This document shows positions 43,950 to 55,430 of a DNA stretch of 64,000 nt, one piece after another. Source of the stretch: Casuarius casuarius (Eukaryota > Chordata > Aves > Casuariiformes > Casuariidae); NCBI GenBank assembly GCA_003342895.1, contig PTFA01000043.1:1317685-1381684 (forward strand), written 5' to 3'. Within the stretch, counting starts at the first letter, position 1. Every line of letters starts with the position of its first letter. The notes below the pieces were generated by a model, which did not search any database, was not told where the DNA came from, and saw only the letters and a list, made by a program, of their open reading frames with translations. Made by a program: the position numbers and the translations under genes.

Positions 43950-45470
43950 TTTTGGTTCAAAATAGTCAAAATAAGGGTGCCTACTGGAGTAATGTTTTTA
44001 CAGCATGACGCAGAAAGCACATGCCTGATAGCATGTGGTGACATCTGAGTGCACATCACTACCTGGTATATCATCAAACACCACTCCTGCGTGGAAAAGC
44101 CAAATTAGTGTTGGATATATCTGTATCGTCTGGGGCAGAGTTAATAACAAACTAACCTTAAAAATAGTTTTATGCTTTCCTCTGGGATTAGCTCGGGCTC
44201 ACTCTAGAAAGGAGTACGAACATGAACTAATTCGTTTGCAGTATGGAAACTGCCCTACAGCAAAGCAGGGAGTGAGTCATATCAACAGGGAGACGAGCAG
44301 AAGACTGCCTTCTCTTCTCCCACTGGAGGCATCTTCCTTAACTTGCAGTACCCACCTCTGTCATTTCATAACTGCAGTATGTCCTCTGATCCCCAGTCCT
44401 CCTGCTAGGAAGCCTGTGATAGTGATTTTCCAAATATAGCTAGTTAAAAGTACTAAATGAACAAAAATCAATAATTTGTGTACACACAGAAGGAGGAATC
44501 TGGTTTTGATCAACTAAAGCTTTCTCAAAATGTTAAACCTAAGACATGTTGAGACATTTCTTTTGACTTCTTAAAATAATTAAAGCCTGTGGTGAGAAAT
44601 TATTATTGTTTGGGGTTCTTTTTACTAGTTGTATCAAATAATAGGGAAAAGCACCATTAAGATTTCAGCATTGTGCATGTTCTCCTAACTAGCCCAAACT
44701 GTTAAATTTCTTGTCAACAGCAGGCAATGATTTACATGGATGACCCTGACTTGCTGCATCCTGTTAATGCACCTGTAAGTCTTTAAACAGCCACAATTGC
44801 AGCTGCAGCAGCTTCCAGAAGCAAGTAATTGATCTTGAACACATTGTTCCACCAAAATAACTAGATGATTTTAAAGCTGTTTTCCCCATAGTGAAAATAC
44901 CCAGCTACTGCCAAATCAAGCTAGCTGTTATTCCCATCTGCCTTCGTGAAGCCAGTGGGATGCACAGCCGAAGTCTGAAAGGCAATCAGCTTCGCATCCC
45001 TTTCCGTCAGGGGACGGCACTAGATCAGAAGGACCGGCGGCACTAGGAGAGATTCCCAGACCATAAGCCTGCAAACAAACTACTACCAGACAGATCTGCA
45101 GTGACAATTTTGCTGTGCAATTCACACTGACATCTCTCAAGTGCCTAAAATACCAGGCTAGTACCCGTGTGTCTCGCAGAGCACTAATGGCACACTTTTC
45201 TCCTGCTGCTCTCCCTCTCCGCCAAGCAGACAAGGCTCAGGCTGAACTTGCCCCTCTTCGGGGGGGGCAGTGGCACTCTGAATTCATTCNTCTTCAATTT
45301 ACTCCAATACAGAGAGCAAAGTGAAATCCATGTTCAGCTTCACCACGTACAGGGCCACACTGCTTGTCACTTTAACACAGCCTTGGGCAGATAAATGGTG
45401 TTATACAAACTGTACCATTCCCCGTGCAGTGTAAATTGGTTGCACCTTAGGGACACAGCTCCTCTCCTCC
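43950..45470. other. Non-coding DNA
   Basis: Frames at 44,035-44,439 (134 codons, plus) and 44,928-45,233 (101 codons, minus) have no recognised domains or matched splice sites. GCAGCTGC and nearby GCAGC words lie at about 44,800-44,815. Confidence 0.45.
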
Positions 45471-45476
45471 TTCTAG

Positions 45477-45651
45477 GTCCCTGGAGCAGCAATGGTTGAC
45501 CCAGATGTCCATCCAGTCAGACTGCTCTTCCCCCTNGGCACGCGGCTGCAGCCGCTCGCTGCAGGGTGAGGCCAAGGCGCTTCCCATTCCTGCTCTCCAA
45601 AGGCAGATGGACCCATTTACCATTATTCTGCACATTGGAGAAAAAGAAAAG
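45477..45651 (+). CDS. Candidate 175-base internal coding exon, unknown product
   Basis: This is the best exon candidate in the window. A strong acceptor (CTCCTCTCCTCCTTCTAG) lies directly before it and a good donor (GAAAAG|GTGAGT) directly after. One frame is open across the whole segment: one leftover base, then 58 codons, ending in phase 0. The residues start SLEQQWLTQMSIQSDCSS and end QMDPFTIILHIGEKEK; one codon has an N (TNG, which would be a stop if N is A). No family or domain is recognised. The opposite strand also has an acceptor (TTTTTCTCCAATGTGCAG, exon side from 45,627 leftward) and two long frames, so direction is not certain. Composition is GC-rich compared with flanks, as for exons. 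A chance frame of this length in GC-rich DNA is quite possible. Confidence 0.3.
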
Positions 45652-45924
45652 GTGAGTTAAAATAATACAAAGATGGAAAAGCAAGGAAAGGAAACTTTGC
45701 TGAACTTGTGGTGAATTATCCTCAGAAAGCCAATTGCTCTGTCTGCTGTCCCTTCTCTTCCTTCTCCCCAGCACCACGGGGAATGGGTACTTTTCCCTGG
45801 TGTAGCTCACCTTGAAGGATGCTGTGGGAGGTTATCAGCCTAGAAAACTACTACTTAATCCTGCTGTTTGGGCATGAGTTTCTTTACAACGTAGAGTGAG
45901 NGAGGGAAGCTAATTTCTCTTCTT

Positions 45925-46015
45925 GGCTCTGGCACAGACCCACTGTTTGACTCCTTGGTTCATTTTTCTGTGTTCCCAAACTATATAAAAGTGGGGGTTA
46001 TTCTTTCTTCCTACC
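45925..46015 (+). repeat. MIR-type SINE fragment
   Basis: CTTGGCTCTGGCACAGACCC, then TTTGACTCCTTGGTTC, then TTTTTCTGTGTTCCC, then TATAAAAGTGGGGGTTATTC follows the MIR order (CAGCTCTGCCACTTAC, then CTTGGGCAAGT, then CTCAGTTTCC, then AAATGGGGATAAT). It is decayed but co-linear. Confidence 0.55.
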
Positions 46016-46019
46016 CATT

Positions 46020-46800
46020 AACAGTATGGGCTCTTGGTCTGCATGTGTAGGTAGTAGTTACTGCAATCAGTTTCTCAGTTTGAGGTGTTGCTAATAGTAT
46101 GCAAAACAAGGTATAAAACATATAGCATAGCATTATGGGTTAAATATAGCTTTAATTGAAATATTTTGTGGTAATTTGTTTTGCTTGGCTTTTCTTTCAT
46201 GTATACTAAAAATATGAAATAATTCATCAGAATCAAAGCAATAAAAACAGCCTAACTTTAATCTTGATTAGATTTTCTTTTATGGAGGGTGTGTGTGAGG
46301 AAGGAAACACATAAATCACACTAACTGGTTAACACATGTGAGGCACTGTACACTAAATCAGTGAGGCCTCATTTACTTCTAGTCTTAATTCCAATATCAC
46401 CCCAAGGACCAAATAATGTAAAACCTGACTTTGCTGCAGTAACTTACTGCACTTGTTGCAAAGTCTTATGACAGATTGACAGTGTGATTCCAAATCTCCC
46501 GTTACCAATACTGATGAGAAAAGTAATTATATACATGAAGAACGAAAACTTCCTATCCTTCAGAAGCATTTCCTTTTGACTGGTATTTGTCTTCTCATGA
46601 ATAATTTTTCCATCTAATGCCAAAGGAGGATCTTGCATTGATATTAAATATAGTTTTATATGTAGCAAAGGCCATGTAGCAAAGCCATTTTAAAAATAAT
46701 ATTCACAAAAAGCCTATCAGCAGATTGTGGTTGATATCAGAATATTTCATGTTATAAAGTAAAGCATTAGTTACCTAGTAAAGACTAGAATATTAGTGTA
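46020..46800. other. Non-coding DNA
   Basis: AT-rich with no recognised exon or repeat. The 74-codon minus frame at 46,444-46,668 has no splice support. Confidence 0.45.
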
Positions 46801-46808
46801 CAGCTACT

Positions 46809-46940
46809 TTAATTCATAGTAGAAACTTGAAAAAGGCTGCCAAGCTCAACATTTGACAAGGCTTTCTGGACATCACTCTGCATCTGCAACATGGCTCTGA
46901 CCAAGGACGGTACAGTGTGATTAAAACACAGAACCCTCAT
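46809..46940 (-). CDS. Candidate short minus-strand coding exon or small ORF
   Basis: A 43-codon minus frame starts with ATG at 46,938-46,940, directly after an acceptor-like ATTTTGTTCCTGTGATAACAG, and ends in TAA. Its middle, LQMQSDVQKALSNVELGSLF, reads like an amphipathic helix and is more protein-like than most frames in the window. TAA lies in frame just upstream, so the sequence is either a small ORF or a last exon. No family is recognised and no upstream exon was found. Chance remains likely. Confidence 0.15.
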   Translation of the reverse strand: MRVLCFNHTVPSLVRAMLQMQSDVQKALSNVELGSLFQVSTMN

Positions 46941-46944
46941 CTGT

Positions 46945-49370
46945 TATCACAGGAACAAAATGCTAGCAGGTTGTGTTTTTTTGGTAAGAAGTCATAATTT
47001 TTGTTTACTCTATCTGTTAAATTATTTAGGAAACCTCTGCATAATAATTTATGTGCTTCAACAAGATATTTCTATGTCTTGATGTTGTTAGTTTTTGCAA
47101 AACAACCTGTATTCAAAGCTAAAGTTTAAACACAGATATTTTTAAGTCTGAGTGTGTGTGTATGCATTGCTTTTTTTTNCCCCTTAAAGAAAAATGTTCA
47201 ATAATTTTGAATAGTTCCTTTTATAGAAATCAATATTAAGGAGCAGGAATACTGTGAGCAGATAGTATTGCTTGTCTTTCAAAAGGGCTTTTTCTTAACC
47301 TACATATTGTTATTGCATATTTACCATTTTTTAATCAGTATAAGGTAACTCTCAAGGCTTCCAAGTCCTTTGTAGGAGACAGCAGAGAGCATTAGAAGTT
47401 CCCCAAATCCATTTTTGCATTTTGCTATAGGTTTCACTACTGTTTAGGTACTAGGATAGGGGCAGCAAAAGCAGGCAGTGGTGCCANACTCAAACTGCTT
47501 TCCACTCCTGCCCTCATTCTCCTTCCCTGATCACAGAAAACCACACAATTACTTAAAAATAGAGCATATTCTGTGTTACCTCCAATTAAAGTTGGCAATT
47601 CTCATTAAACTTTGCAAGATAAAGATAACTAACCAACTTCTGGTTTTATTTCTTTTAACCAAGTAAATCTAATTTCAGATTTCTTCAAAGTTCAGTCTCT
47701 AATGCTTTCTCCACTGGAGGGAACTGACTCTTGTAAAGATGATGTTCTCCAGCATATGATTTAGATGAGAATGACATGTACCAACTTCTCCTCAAATAAG
47801 TGAGGAGTCACACTTCTGGGAAGGATTTTGCCATGCCCCCCCTCTTTCTTGTCTGCATGGAGGGGCCACTCATAAACTCTCAGCTCTTCATCAGAACCAG
47901 GGCCTTACGGAGAAGCAAGTTGTGCCAGACAAGTCAGCCAGCCCNACCAGATTCAGGCTCAGGGCACCACTCCTATGTCTCACTGTTAATGTACATACAA
48001 ACAAAAGCCTGTGAACATGAGCTAGAGCCTAACCCTCCCTCTCCATCCTTTAATCAATATAATNAAAGTACCACCTTCTCATGTGATATCCTAGCCTCCT
48101 CTTCTCCTGTGGCTAGGTAATAACCTCCCCACAAGACTTGCTCTGGAAACATCTCCCCAGCACACATCACTTCAAGGTANCACCTGAGTGACAGGAGATC
48201 CTGAACTGCTCAGATCAGTCAAGACTGAAATATTTTTGGTCCTAGACAGAAGTACAACTTTCTGGAGAACATTTACCAAAGAAGTCAAGTGAAGAAACAC
48301 AGCAGAAATTCAAACACTTCCAAGTTACACAGCAACTGGGTGCTGAGGGAGGAGGAGTTGACGATCACAGTTGGGAACCAGCTCTATGTATTTTAACCTA
48401 GGTCCCATTTAAACTTGGTTCTGATTTGCACCTGACCTAAGCACTTTCACCGACCTACCTGAGTCAGCCAATATCAGAAAACATGGGATTCAACACAAGT
48501 TCACATAATTACCGTGCTATCAGAAAAAGTCCTGCTTAAACACATCATCTGTTGCACACACTAGGAAGCAAGACCAACAGAGGATGGTAGATGTAATTAG
48601 AATTAGAACTAAGTGTGGGCAGCTTATAACTGAAGATCAATGAAGTTGCAAATGCTGTCACAGTCCTTCAAGAGAAAATAATTATACCATGCAGTAATTT
48701 AGAGTTAAACAAATGCAGTTTTAAAGCTATATTTTCATTGTTAAATTACTTCAAATTTCCTCTGCTTTCATTAGTTACTGATCTTTGCTCATTACATATG
48801 AAAACTTGGACAAATGATGGTAGAATAAAATGGGTTCTCTTTAAAAAGATCGATTTTTGAGTGCTGAATTTGCAATTGCCTTTTCTCAGGTTGCCGCTGC
48901 AACCTTTTTTTTCCCCTCCTAAACCTTAGCTTACTCTCTTCTTCTGGGAGCAGACCTAACAGCATGGAAGAAAAGACAACACCTCCTCTTCGGTGATCTG
49001 TTGAATATTGAAAATTCATTAACACACAGGTTGAACAACATCCCTCTCCCCCCTCACAGGTACGCTCAAGCCTTCTTATTTCTGAAGTCAATTTAGTGAG
49101 GTTAAATGATACAGTATATTTGACTGCATTTTCTCACCTCCAGCTTGAGCCTTGTCAGGCTTCCTAGGTAAGGAAAGCAACATTTTCCCTTCGTTGTTCT
49201 CATACTTGTTATATAAAAGATTGCATTACTCCCCCCCCCAACCCCAATTACTAGGTTGTGGAAAGAACTCCAATTAAGTGGTTAGCCATAATAGCATGGC
49301 AACCCTTTAGGAAACTGCTTATCTAAATAGAGATGTACAGAAGGCAGTTTTCTCTCTAATAGTGATGCAT
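46945..49370. other. Non-coding DNA
   Basis: No supported exon. A 106-codon plus frame at 47,800-48,120 holds two Ns and no domain. A run of eight or more C lies near 49,231. Otherwise the DNA is AT-rich and unremarkable. Confidence 0.45.
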
Positions 49371-49374
49371 TTTC

Positions 49375-49720
49375 AATTTATGCAATACAAAGTGCATTGG
49401 TCTGCAGTGTCCCTGGCTACTGATGATTAATTGCCCATACACTGCAAGGGTCTACAAAGAAAAGTGCCAAGGGAAGCAGATGCAGTGGGTTTTATATTAT
49501 CATGACTGCAACAAACTCATTCAGTGGTGTCAGCTCTGACTGCAGGATTCTGATTATGAAATATGATGCGTGTTGAATTTAATGGCTTTCTCTGCCCTTC
49601 TGGTGAGTTCACTGCTTTCCAATGTCATTTTGTGTTCTCATCTGAGTGGTAATAAAAGGAATATCATTGACTGTGCTAGCTCTGTAACCACTGTGTGTTT
49701 TACAATAAATTGTGTTTCAG
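49375..49720. promoter_or_regulatory. Candidate conserved non-coding element
   Basis: Complex non-repetitive sequence with TTATGCAATACAAAG, TGATGATTAATTGCCC, TTCTGATTATGAAATATGATG and AACCACTGTG-type words (TAAT, C/EBP and RUNX-like cores). It resembles a conserved non-coding element by texture only. Confidence 0.2.
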
Positions 49721-49724
49721 GACC

Positions 49725-51160
49725 TTTCTACCCAGGAGAGTGTGCAGGGCCAGAAAGTAATATTCCCCAGTTTTCCAATATGAATGCTTTCTGTGAAAGG
49801 ATGGGAAATTATGCAGGGCTGCCCTTCTCTTGAGGCATTCCTTATGCAAGCGGGACATCTCTTCTTCAAGTGGTTATGTAGTAAAAGGTCAGTTTGTATT
49901 GCAAATAATAAAAAAATCAAAATAAACAGCTACTGCTACAGAAATTATGATATGTCAATAACAGGAGGATAAAGATTGTTCAAAATTAAATTTACATATG
50001 GAAACTGGGCATATATGGTGTTACCCATGTAGGAATGCAAAGTCGGAGGGGACTTGAAAGGAGGTTTTGCTTGATCTGGCAGTTCATTACCTCATCCAGC
50101 CTGTCAGTAAACTGTGGCCTGCACTGCTGAGCAAGGTCTCACCTTCAGCCGAGCAGGTTTTCTAGGCTGCCTTGATAGCTACAGGTGTTCTGGCAAATCC
50201 CTCTAATGCCCACAGTCATTATATTGGCTTCTCAGATAAAACAAGCCTCACTACAAACACATTGTGCTCCCATTAGTGTCAAAGAGCGTGCGCACAAGAC
50301 CTCATCACGCTGCTAGCCAACATTGCCCCAAACTGGGGATAGCTTTACCACAGAAGGGGCTGTGCTGATCTGGGCAGAGAGGACAGACAGGGGATTAGAA
50401 ACCAAGATGTTTTGCGTTACCTGAAAGGATTCCAGTATTTTCCCCCTCTTTGCTCACAGGCATGAGCCAATGGTATTGGCAGCTTCAGGGCCTCAGTTGC
50501 TCGTGCAGCTGGGTCTATCGAGGGAAGCAAGGTACAAGATAAATAGAGAATAATATTTTTTGAGATTCTCTGGTACAATCAACCTATCTGAACTTTCCTC
50601 TCAGCTTCTGCTGCAGGCTCCAGCCAACCCAAAGCACTACAGCCNCAGCTAGGTTAGAAATTGTGAGAGNTAAAAAGCAGCCCCCTTTAGCGAGACAGGG
50701 TGAGACACCAGGGGTCCTTCCTCTTCCCCCCCAGAAAAAGGCACAAATCAAAGAATTACTCACTTTTGCACTCCACAATTTCATAACTGGCCAAATCTAG
50801 AGAGCAGCTATGAAACAGCAAGAGGTGCTCCACCACACAGCAAAACCATATCCACAGAGGCAGGAAGCACCTGACACCCAAACGATATTTTTCTCTAAAA
50901 CACTTATTCCAAAGTTTACCCATGCTATTTTCTTAACCACAGCCTCCTCTGATAGAGCATTGCTGCTTTGAGAAACATAAGAAATATTTTTCCAAGCCAA
51001 AGGACTGAAGGTTGTTACATTCAGATTTCAGTGCACTATGACTTGAGTCCAGGACCACTGTTTGCTTTTATGTGGTGAAGCCAAATTGCACAGAACGTTC
51101 CTATGAGTTTAAGGTTAATGTGAAAGCTCNGCTGATTATTAAATTTGTATGTTCATCTGT
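49725..51160. other. Non-coding DNA
   Basis: No supported exon. Frames on both strands are 60-70 codons. Two Ns interrupt the 50,584-50,784 minus frame. Confidence 0.45.
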
Positions 51161-51166
51161 TTTCAG

Positions 51167-51270
51167 AAGACGAAGGTCATCAGCAAACCAGGTGACAGAC
51201 CAGTTACTGCCACGGATAGATCCACCACCCACAGCTGGCATTACCCTCGCTGAATTCTCCCTTCAACTGA
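51167..51270 (+). CDS. Candidate 104-base internal exon, unknown product
   Basis: TTCATCTGTTTTCAG precedes the segment and CAACTGA|GTAAGTTTG follows, both good splice sites. One frame is open throughout (one leftover base, 34 full codons, one base left over). It reads RRSSANQVTDQLLPRIDPPP then TAGITLAEFSLQL, which has the look of a disordered, basic-to-proline stretch. In the phase left by the exon candidate at 45,477-45,651 it would instead stop after 28 codons, so the two do not join directly without an intervening exon. No family is recognised. It could equally be an lncRNA exon or chance. Confidence 0.3.
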
Positions 51271-51274
51271 GTAA

Positions 51275-53030
51275 GTTTGCATTTAGCCGTTCAGGGTATC
51301 CTGCACCACTTTACAAGGTCCTCACAAAGAACCTAGGAAAAAAACTGCTTTCAGAATAATCCAGGACATTTTTACCCTTGTTTTCTTTTGTCTCTAGTTG
51401 AAATGCCACTGGTATTCTCTATCATATTTTATGTATGAACACTTTAAAAAGCTTTGCCTAAAGGACAAATGAGAATTTTCTTTTGTCCTTTCAGACTACA
51501 CTTCATATATTTTCACATAAAAACGTATTGAAACAAGATTTAAAACTGTTATTCGTTTTATCGAGGCCTACCTCCAGAGGGAGAAGAAAAGCGTATTAAC
51601 ATTTAACATGGTGGCTCTGTCTTTTTCCCATTCTTTCACTGTTTGCTGAAAAACTTGCAACAGTTGAAAGGTAGAAATGTCAGACAGAAATCTGTGATCT
51701 GCCTCAAAATTAAGTTATGTATTGCCATAATAAAACAGAGCATTTGTCCTCTTTGGGATTCTCTTTCTCAGTGAAGAGCCATCAAAGGAGCTATGAATAT
51801 TCCCAGAGGAAGAGATCACAGAAAAAGGTCGTAAGAGTATAACGATTACCTTAACAATCCAATAGTGTGTTTTCTTCTACACTGGGAGACCAAGCCTTTT
51901 GACTTATTCTGATCTGCAGGTAAAACAAGGGCCACGCATACGACACAGCACAGTGCAACAACACATGAACCAGCCGCTGCCAAGCGTGCTCTGGAGCTGG
52001 AACCAAGAATGCGAGGTCAGCTTGCAAATCCAGTAACTGAGCCAGGCTCAGTTACAGCCTGGCTTTAACTGAGAAACAAAGGCAAAATCCCACCTGAGAC
52101 ACAGGCCATTTTACATCCTGTTATTTTCAAGGTGCCAATATCTGCTGCCATCGAGGCTACTCTTCGCAAGCAGAGAAACTGCAGGCTTCTTGGAACTGAT
52201 ACTGAAANGGCTAGCACTGAAACATCAGCCCGGAAAGAAATTGCATCTCCCAGGCTCCTCTGCACAACCACCCATGAAGCACTGTGCTCTAGTTCATATG
52301 TCTTCATACACAGCAAGACTAATTCAGCACTGAGGCCTGGAGCACACCACATGCTTCCATGATCTTCCTCCCAGGCCAGCAGAGAGGCTGAACACTGCAA
52401 ATGAGAATGCCAGGGCATGAGTGTTTTGAGCAGGTAAAGACAGCTTTAGTACTATTAAGAAAAAAGTGCCTTTGACAGCTGGTTTATCCTGAATGGATGC
52501 AGGGGGGGGAGGGAGGAAACCTCATGAAATCACTATTTTGTGTGAAATTTTATTGTCATTTACTCAAATGTAAGGTACAAATAGCACACAACCCCAACAG
52601 GCTTCATTCAGTTTGACTGGAAGCTGCTGGAAGGGGAGGATGTGCTGTTCCCTATGAAGTCCAGCGTCAGGCACATTGCTGGTTCTGAAGTATTCCTTAA
52701 ATTCAAAGTTGCAAATCCGGTCCTCAAATTCAAACCCTATATTATATTGACATCAGTGAGACCTCAGAGCAGCAGGTCTGTCTGAAACAGAATAAGCCAA
52801 TATGTTTAGAGCCTACCTTCTGACCACGCAACCCAACATAGCCACCAGTCACACTTGGTGTTTACACCACTCACTAAAAATTATCCCTAACTGGAAGCCC
52901 TGGTGTGTCTAGTACATCTCTTGATTTGTAAGCCTTTTGCTTCAGATACATACAATTAGCCATGTTTCTTAGCAAGCTCTGCNTTTCTGGGGCTACTGTA
53001 CTTTCCCATTAGAAGCATGAAGCAAGGCTT
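51275..53030. other. Non-coding DNA
   Basis: A 117-codon minus frame (52,065-52,418) and a 76-codon plus frame overlap each other around an N and the 52,033 palindrome. Neither has a domain. A G-rich run is present near 52,502. Nothing else is recognised. Confidence 0.45.
52033..52055. repeat. Perfect 23-bp hairpin (11-1-11)
   Basis: GTAACTGAGCC, one A, then the exact reverse complement GGCTCAGTTAC. The word TAACTGAG occurs once more about 20 bases downstream. The arms contain MYB-like AACTG. Confidence 0.95.
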
Positions 53031-53039
53031 GATTTCACA

Positions 53040-53210
53040 AAGAATAGCTGATTGTCAACAAGTGCTCATTAGTCAGATCCAAAGCCTCCATGCTCCTGCT
53101 GTTTAATTTATGAGAACCTTGTGATTATGATAAACATGAAATGCTAGATCACTAGGGACGGCTTTGTTAGTTTAGGCTGGGCAGAATTGTGTACCAATTA
53201 TGTCTATACA
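53040..53210. promoter_or_regulatory. Candidate conserved non-coding element
   Basis: Non-repetitive stretch with TGATTGTCAAC, GTTTAATTTATGAG, TGATTATGATAAAC and ACCAATTATG-type words (homeodomain, TGIF/MEIS and forkhead-like). Enhancer-like by texture only. Confidence 0.2.
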
Positions 53211-53524
53211 AGGGAACATATCAAGAACTGTTATTTTGATTTTTTGTTGTTTTTTTTTTNCTCTTAGAGGCCATACCTGAAGTGCTCTGACAGGGAATCG
53301 GGGAAATGCATCAACTTTCCTGCAGTTCTTTAACGCAAATGAACAACAAATACAACATTATTTAGTAAAACACAGCTATAAAACCCGGCATGCTTTAAGA
53401 ACAGTTTTATAATTTGCTCTCTATTTACAACATTCTTATGTACTGAAATGTATCTGTAGGTACCCAGAGGATATAGTGCCAACTTAATGGGGGGAGACCT
53501 GAGTCCCATACCCAGAGAAGCCTC

Positions 53525-53595
53525 CAAGATCTCTCAGTGGGTCCCTGGCAGAGCAGGGACCAGAGCACCTGGGTGTTTCCTTCTCGTTTCACCTC
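53525..53595 (-). repeat. Possible MIR-type SINE fragment
   Basis: GTCCCTGGCAGAGCAGGGAC, then CAGAGCACCTGGGTGTTTCC matches the reverse-strand start of amniote MIR-type SINEs (GTGGCAGAGCCAGGAATAGA, then ACCCAGGTGTCC). Confidence 0.45.
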
Positions 53596-53759
53596 CACTA
53601 ATAGCTNCTATCTTACAACAGTCAGACACCTCCAGTTTGGTGGGACAAACTATATTCAGAATATTCAAAAAAGTACCTCTAAAAACCTAGCTAGCAGGCC
53701 AGTCCTGCTCGGCCATCAGAGAATAGGTGCGCAGGAGGAGGAGAAAGATTAATATTCTA

Positions 53760-55020
53760 GAAGGTTTTCCTTAGTATGCAGGAAGCCAGCACAAAGGCAC
53801 TAATAACCTCTTTAAGCAGAGTACGTTTTCTCTTGGGGATAATAGCTCAAGGATAGAAATAGAGTTTTTATATTATATGGGAACATTATCTTTCTTGTAC
53901 GAAAACTAAACATTTTTGGCTCCTTAGCACAGAACTAAGCTACCTTCATCTTACCTGTGCATTTGCACCTGTGTAAGGACAATTTAGAAATGCTAGCAAA
54001 ATACATTTTAAATAGTCTATCTTCTGCCTCCCTGTTTGCACTTAATTTGTTTCATCACATAGGGATAGGAATTAAAGGCCCTCACTACAGTTTAGGCAGC
54101 TTGCCAATACCTATTTTATAGCAATAAAATATGTACAAATTAAGGAATCTCATGTGGAAAATTCATTCAACAGCCTCAAAAGCCAAATGAATGGTAATTA
54201 CTTCGAACACAATGTGGTGGCAATCAGGCAAGATTGGATCATGCTTTTAAATGTATGTCTAAATTTTTAAGAACCAAGATAATTATGAATTATGAAAATA
54301 ACTCAGACAATGCCACAGCAAAGATGCTGTTTGTGGAATAAGAAAGGGATGTTCTGTGAGGAACAGAGAAGACTCGTTCCAACACCTGCATGGCAATACT
54401 GAGAGAACAAATGTGGGGCTGCTCTTTTGTTTTATTTCTTTACTTCTAGCCATCATTTGATACTTCAGGATGGCTCATGGATGCCTTGAGGTACAGAGCA
54501 AGTGGAAGCATATAAAATAAAATTCAAGTAAGAGGGATTTATCCTGCTTGCTAAAAGCAAGGGAAGTTCTTCCTAGTTCACATTCACATATATTGCAATG
54601 TAAAAATAAATACGCCATTTTAGTTCTCTGCGTGAGTTTTCTTCTACCTCNAAAACAAGCTTAATGCTCATCCATTCATACAATGCCAACTGAATAAATA
54701 CAAAGTGGGTTCATTGGTTTTGAGTAAAGCTGAACAAATTTAGATCAACATATTTGTTCCCATTCAGATGGCTGGCAAACACAACCATACCTTCGCTGTC
54801 TTTTTGAGAAGTCTCTGGGAAAACTTTCCATTCAGGAACAAGTGCAACAGAACAGACCTGGATTAAAAATCAGATAATTGCATTAGCAAGGAATGAAAAC
54901 ACAAAACGCAAAACAAAATCTGTACAAAATTCATTTTTCTATTAAAAAAACTTGTTAGAGTACCAGTTGCTTTCTTCAAGTTCTTTCTTTTCTTGTAGAT
55001 CTATTATCTAGTAGTGCAGC
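53760..55020. other. Non-coding DNA
   Basis: AT-rich with no recognised exon or repeat. GTGCATTTGCAC (12-bp, 5-2-5) near 53,957 is within chance. Confidence 0.5.
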
Positions 55021-55036
55021 AGCACCACAGGATAAT

Positions 55037-55125
55037 TTCAAATTGGGAGGGACTTCTGAAGTTCTCTTGTCAACCCCCCCTGCTCAAAACAGAGCCAGCT
55101 TCCACCAGTTTGCTCACAGACCGGT
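55037..55125 (-). repeat. CR1 LINE 3'-end fragment
   Basis: TTGGGAGGGACTTCTGAAGT, then CTTGTCAACCCCCCCTGCTC, then AAAACAGAGCCAGC and CAGTTTGCTCACAGACCG follow, in order, the reverse-strand bird CR1 tail (TTGGAAGGGACCTCTGGAGG, then TAGTCCAACCCCCCTGCTC, then AAAGCAGGGTCA, then GGTTGCTCAGGACC). This is the clearest bird/reptile repeat signature in the window. The 5' part is missing, as is usual for CR1. Confidence 0.75.
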
Positions 55126-55129
55126 ACTG

Positions 55130-55430
55130 CCGAGTTGTGTTGTCAGTAAACACAGTGCTGGAGAGACGGCGAGGGGAACACGTGCCTGTGCTTCGGCGGT
55201 TCCTTCAGCCTGGCGTCGTAGCTGAACTCCTCTCCAAGGGGAAGCTACGCTGGGTGAAGCACACATTTTCTGCTGTTGNGGGTCCCAGGCGCAGCACCTC
55301 CCCTGCGGGAAGGGTGACAAGGGGAGGGACAGTAACCACAAAGCCCTCCCGCTGCACAGCGCCCACATCAGCACCCCCTCAAGTATCCGTCTGCATGCTG
55401 CACCAAAGGCAGACATACCTGCAGGGAAGC
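55130..55430. other. GC-rich patch after the CR1 fragment
   Basis: GC content and CpG rise modestly. The plus strand is open for 149 codons from 55,014 to 55,463, but that frame starts before the CR1 piece, runs through it and contains an N; a 128-codon minus frame overlaps. No domain is seen. It may be more of a decayed repeat or a small CpG-bearing regulatory patch. Confidence 0.3.
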
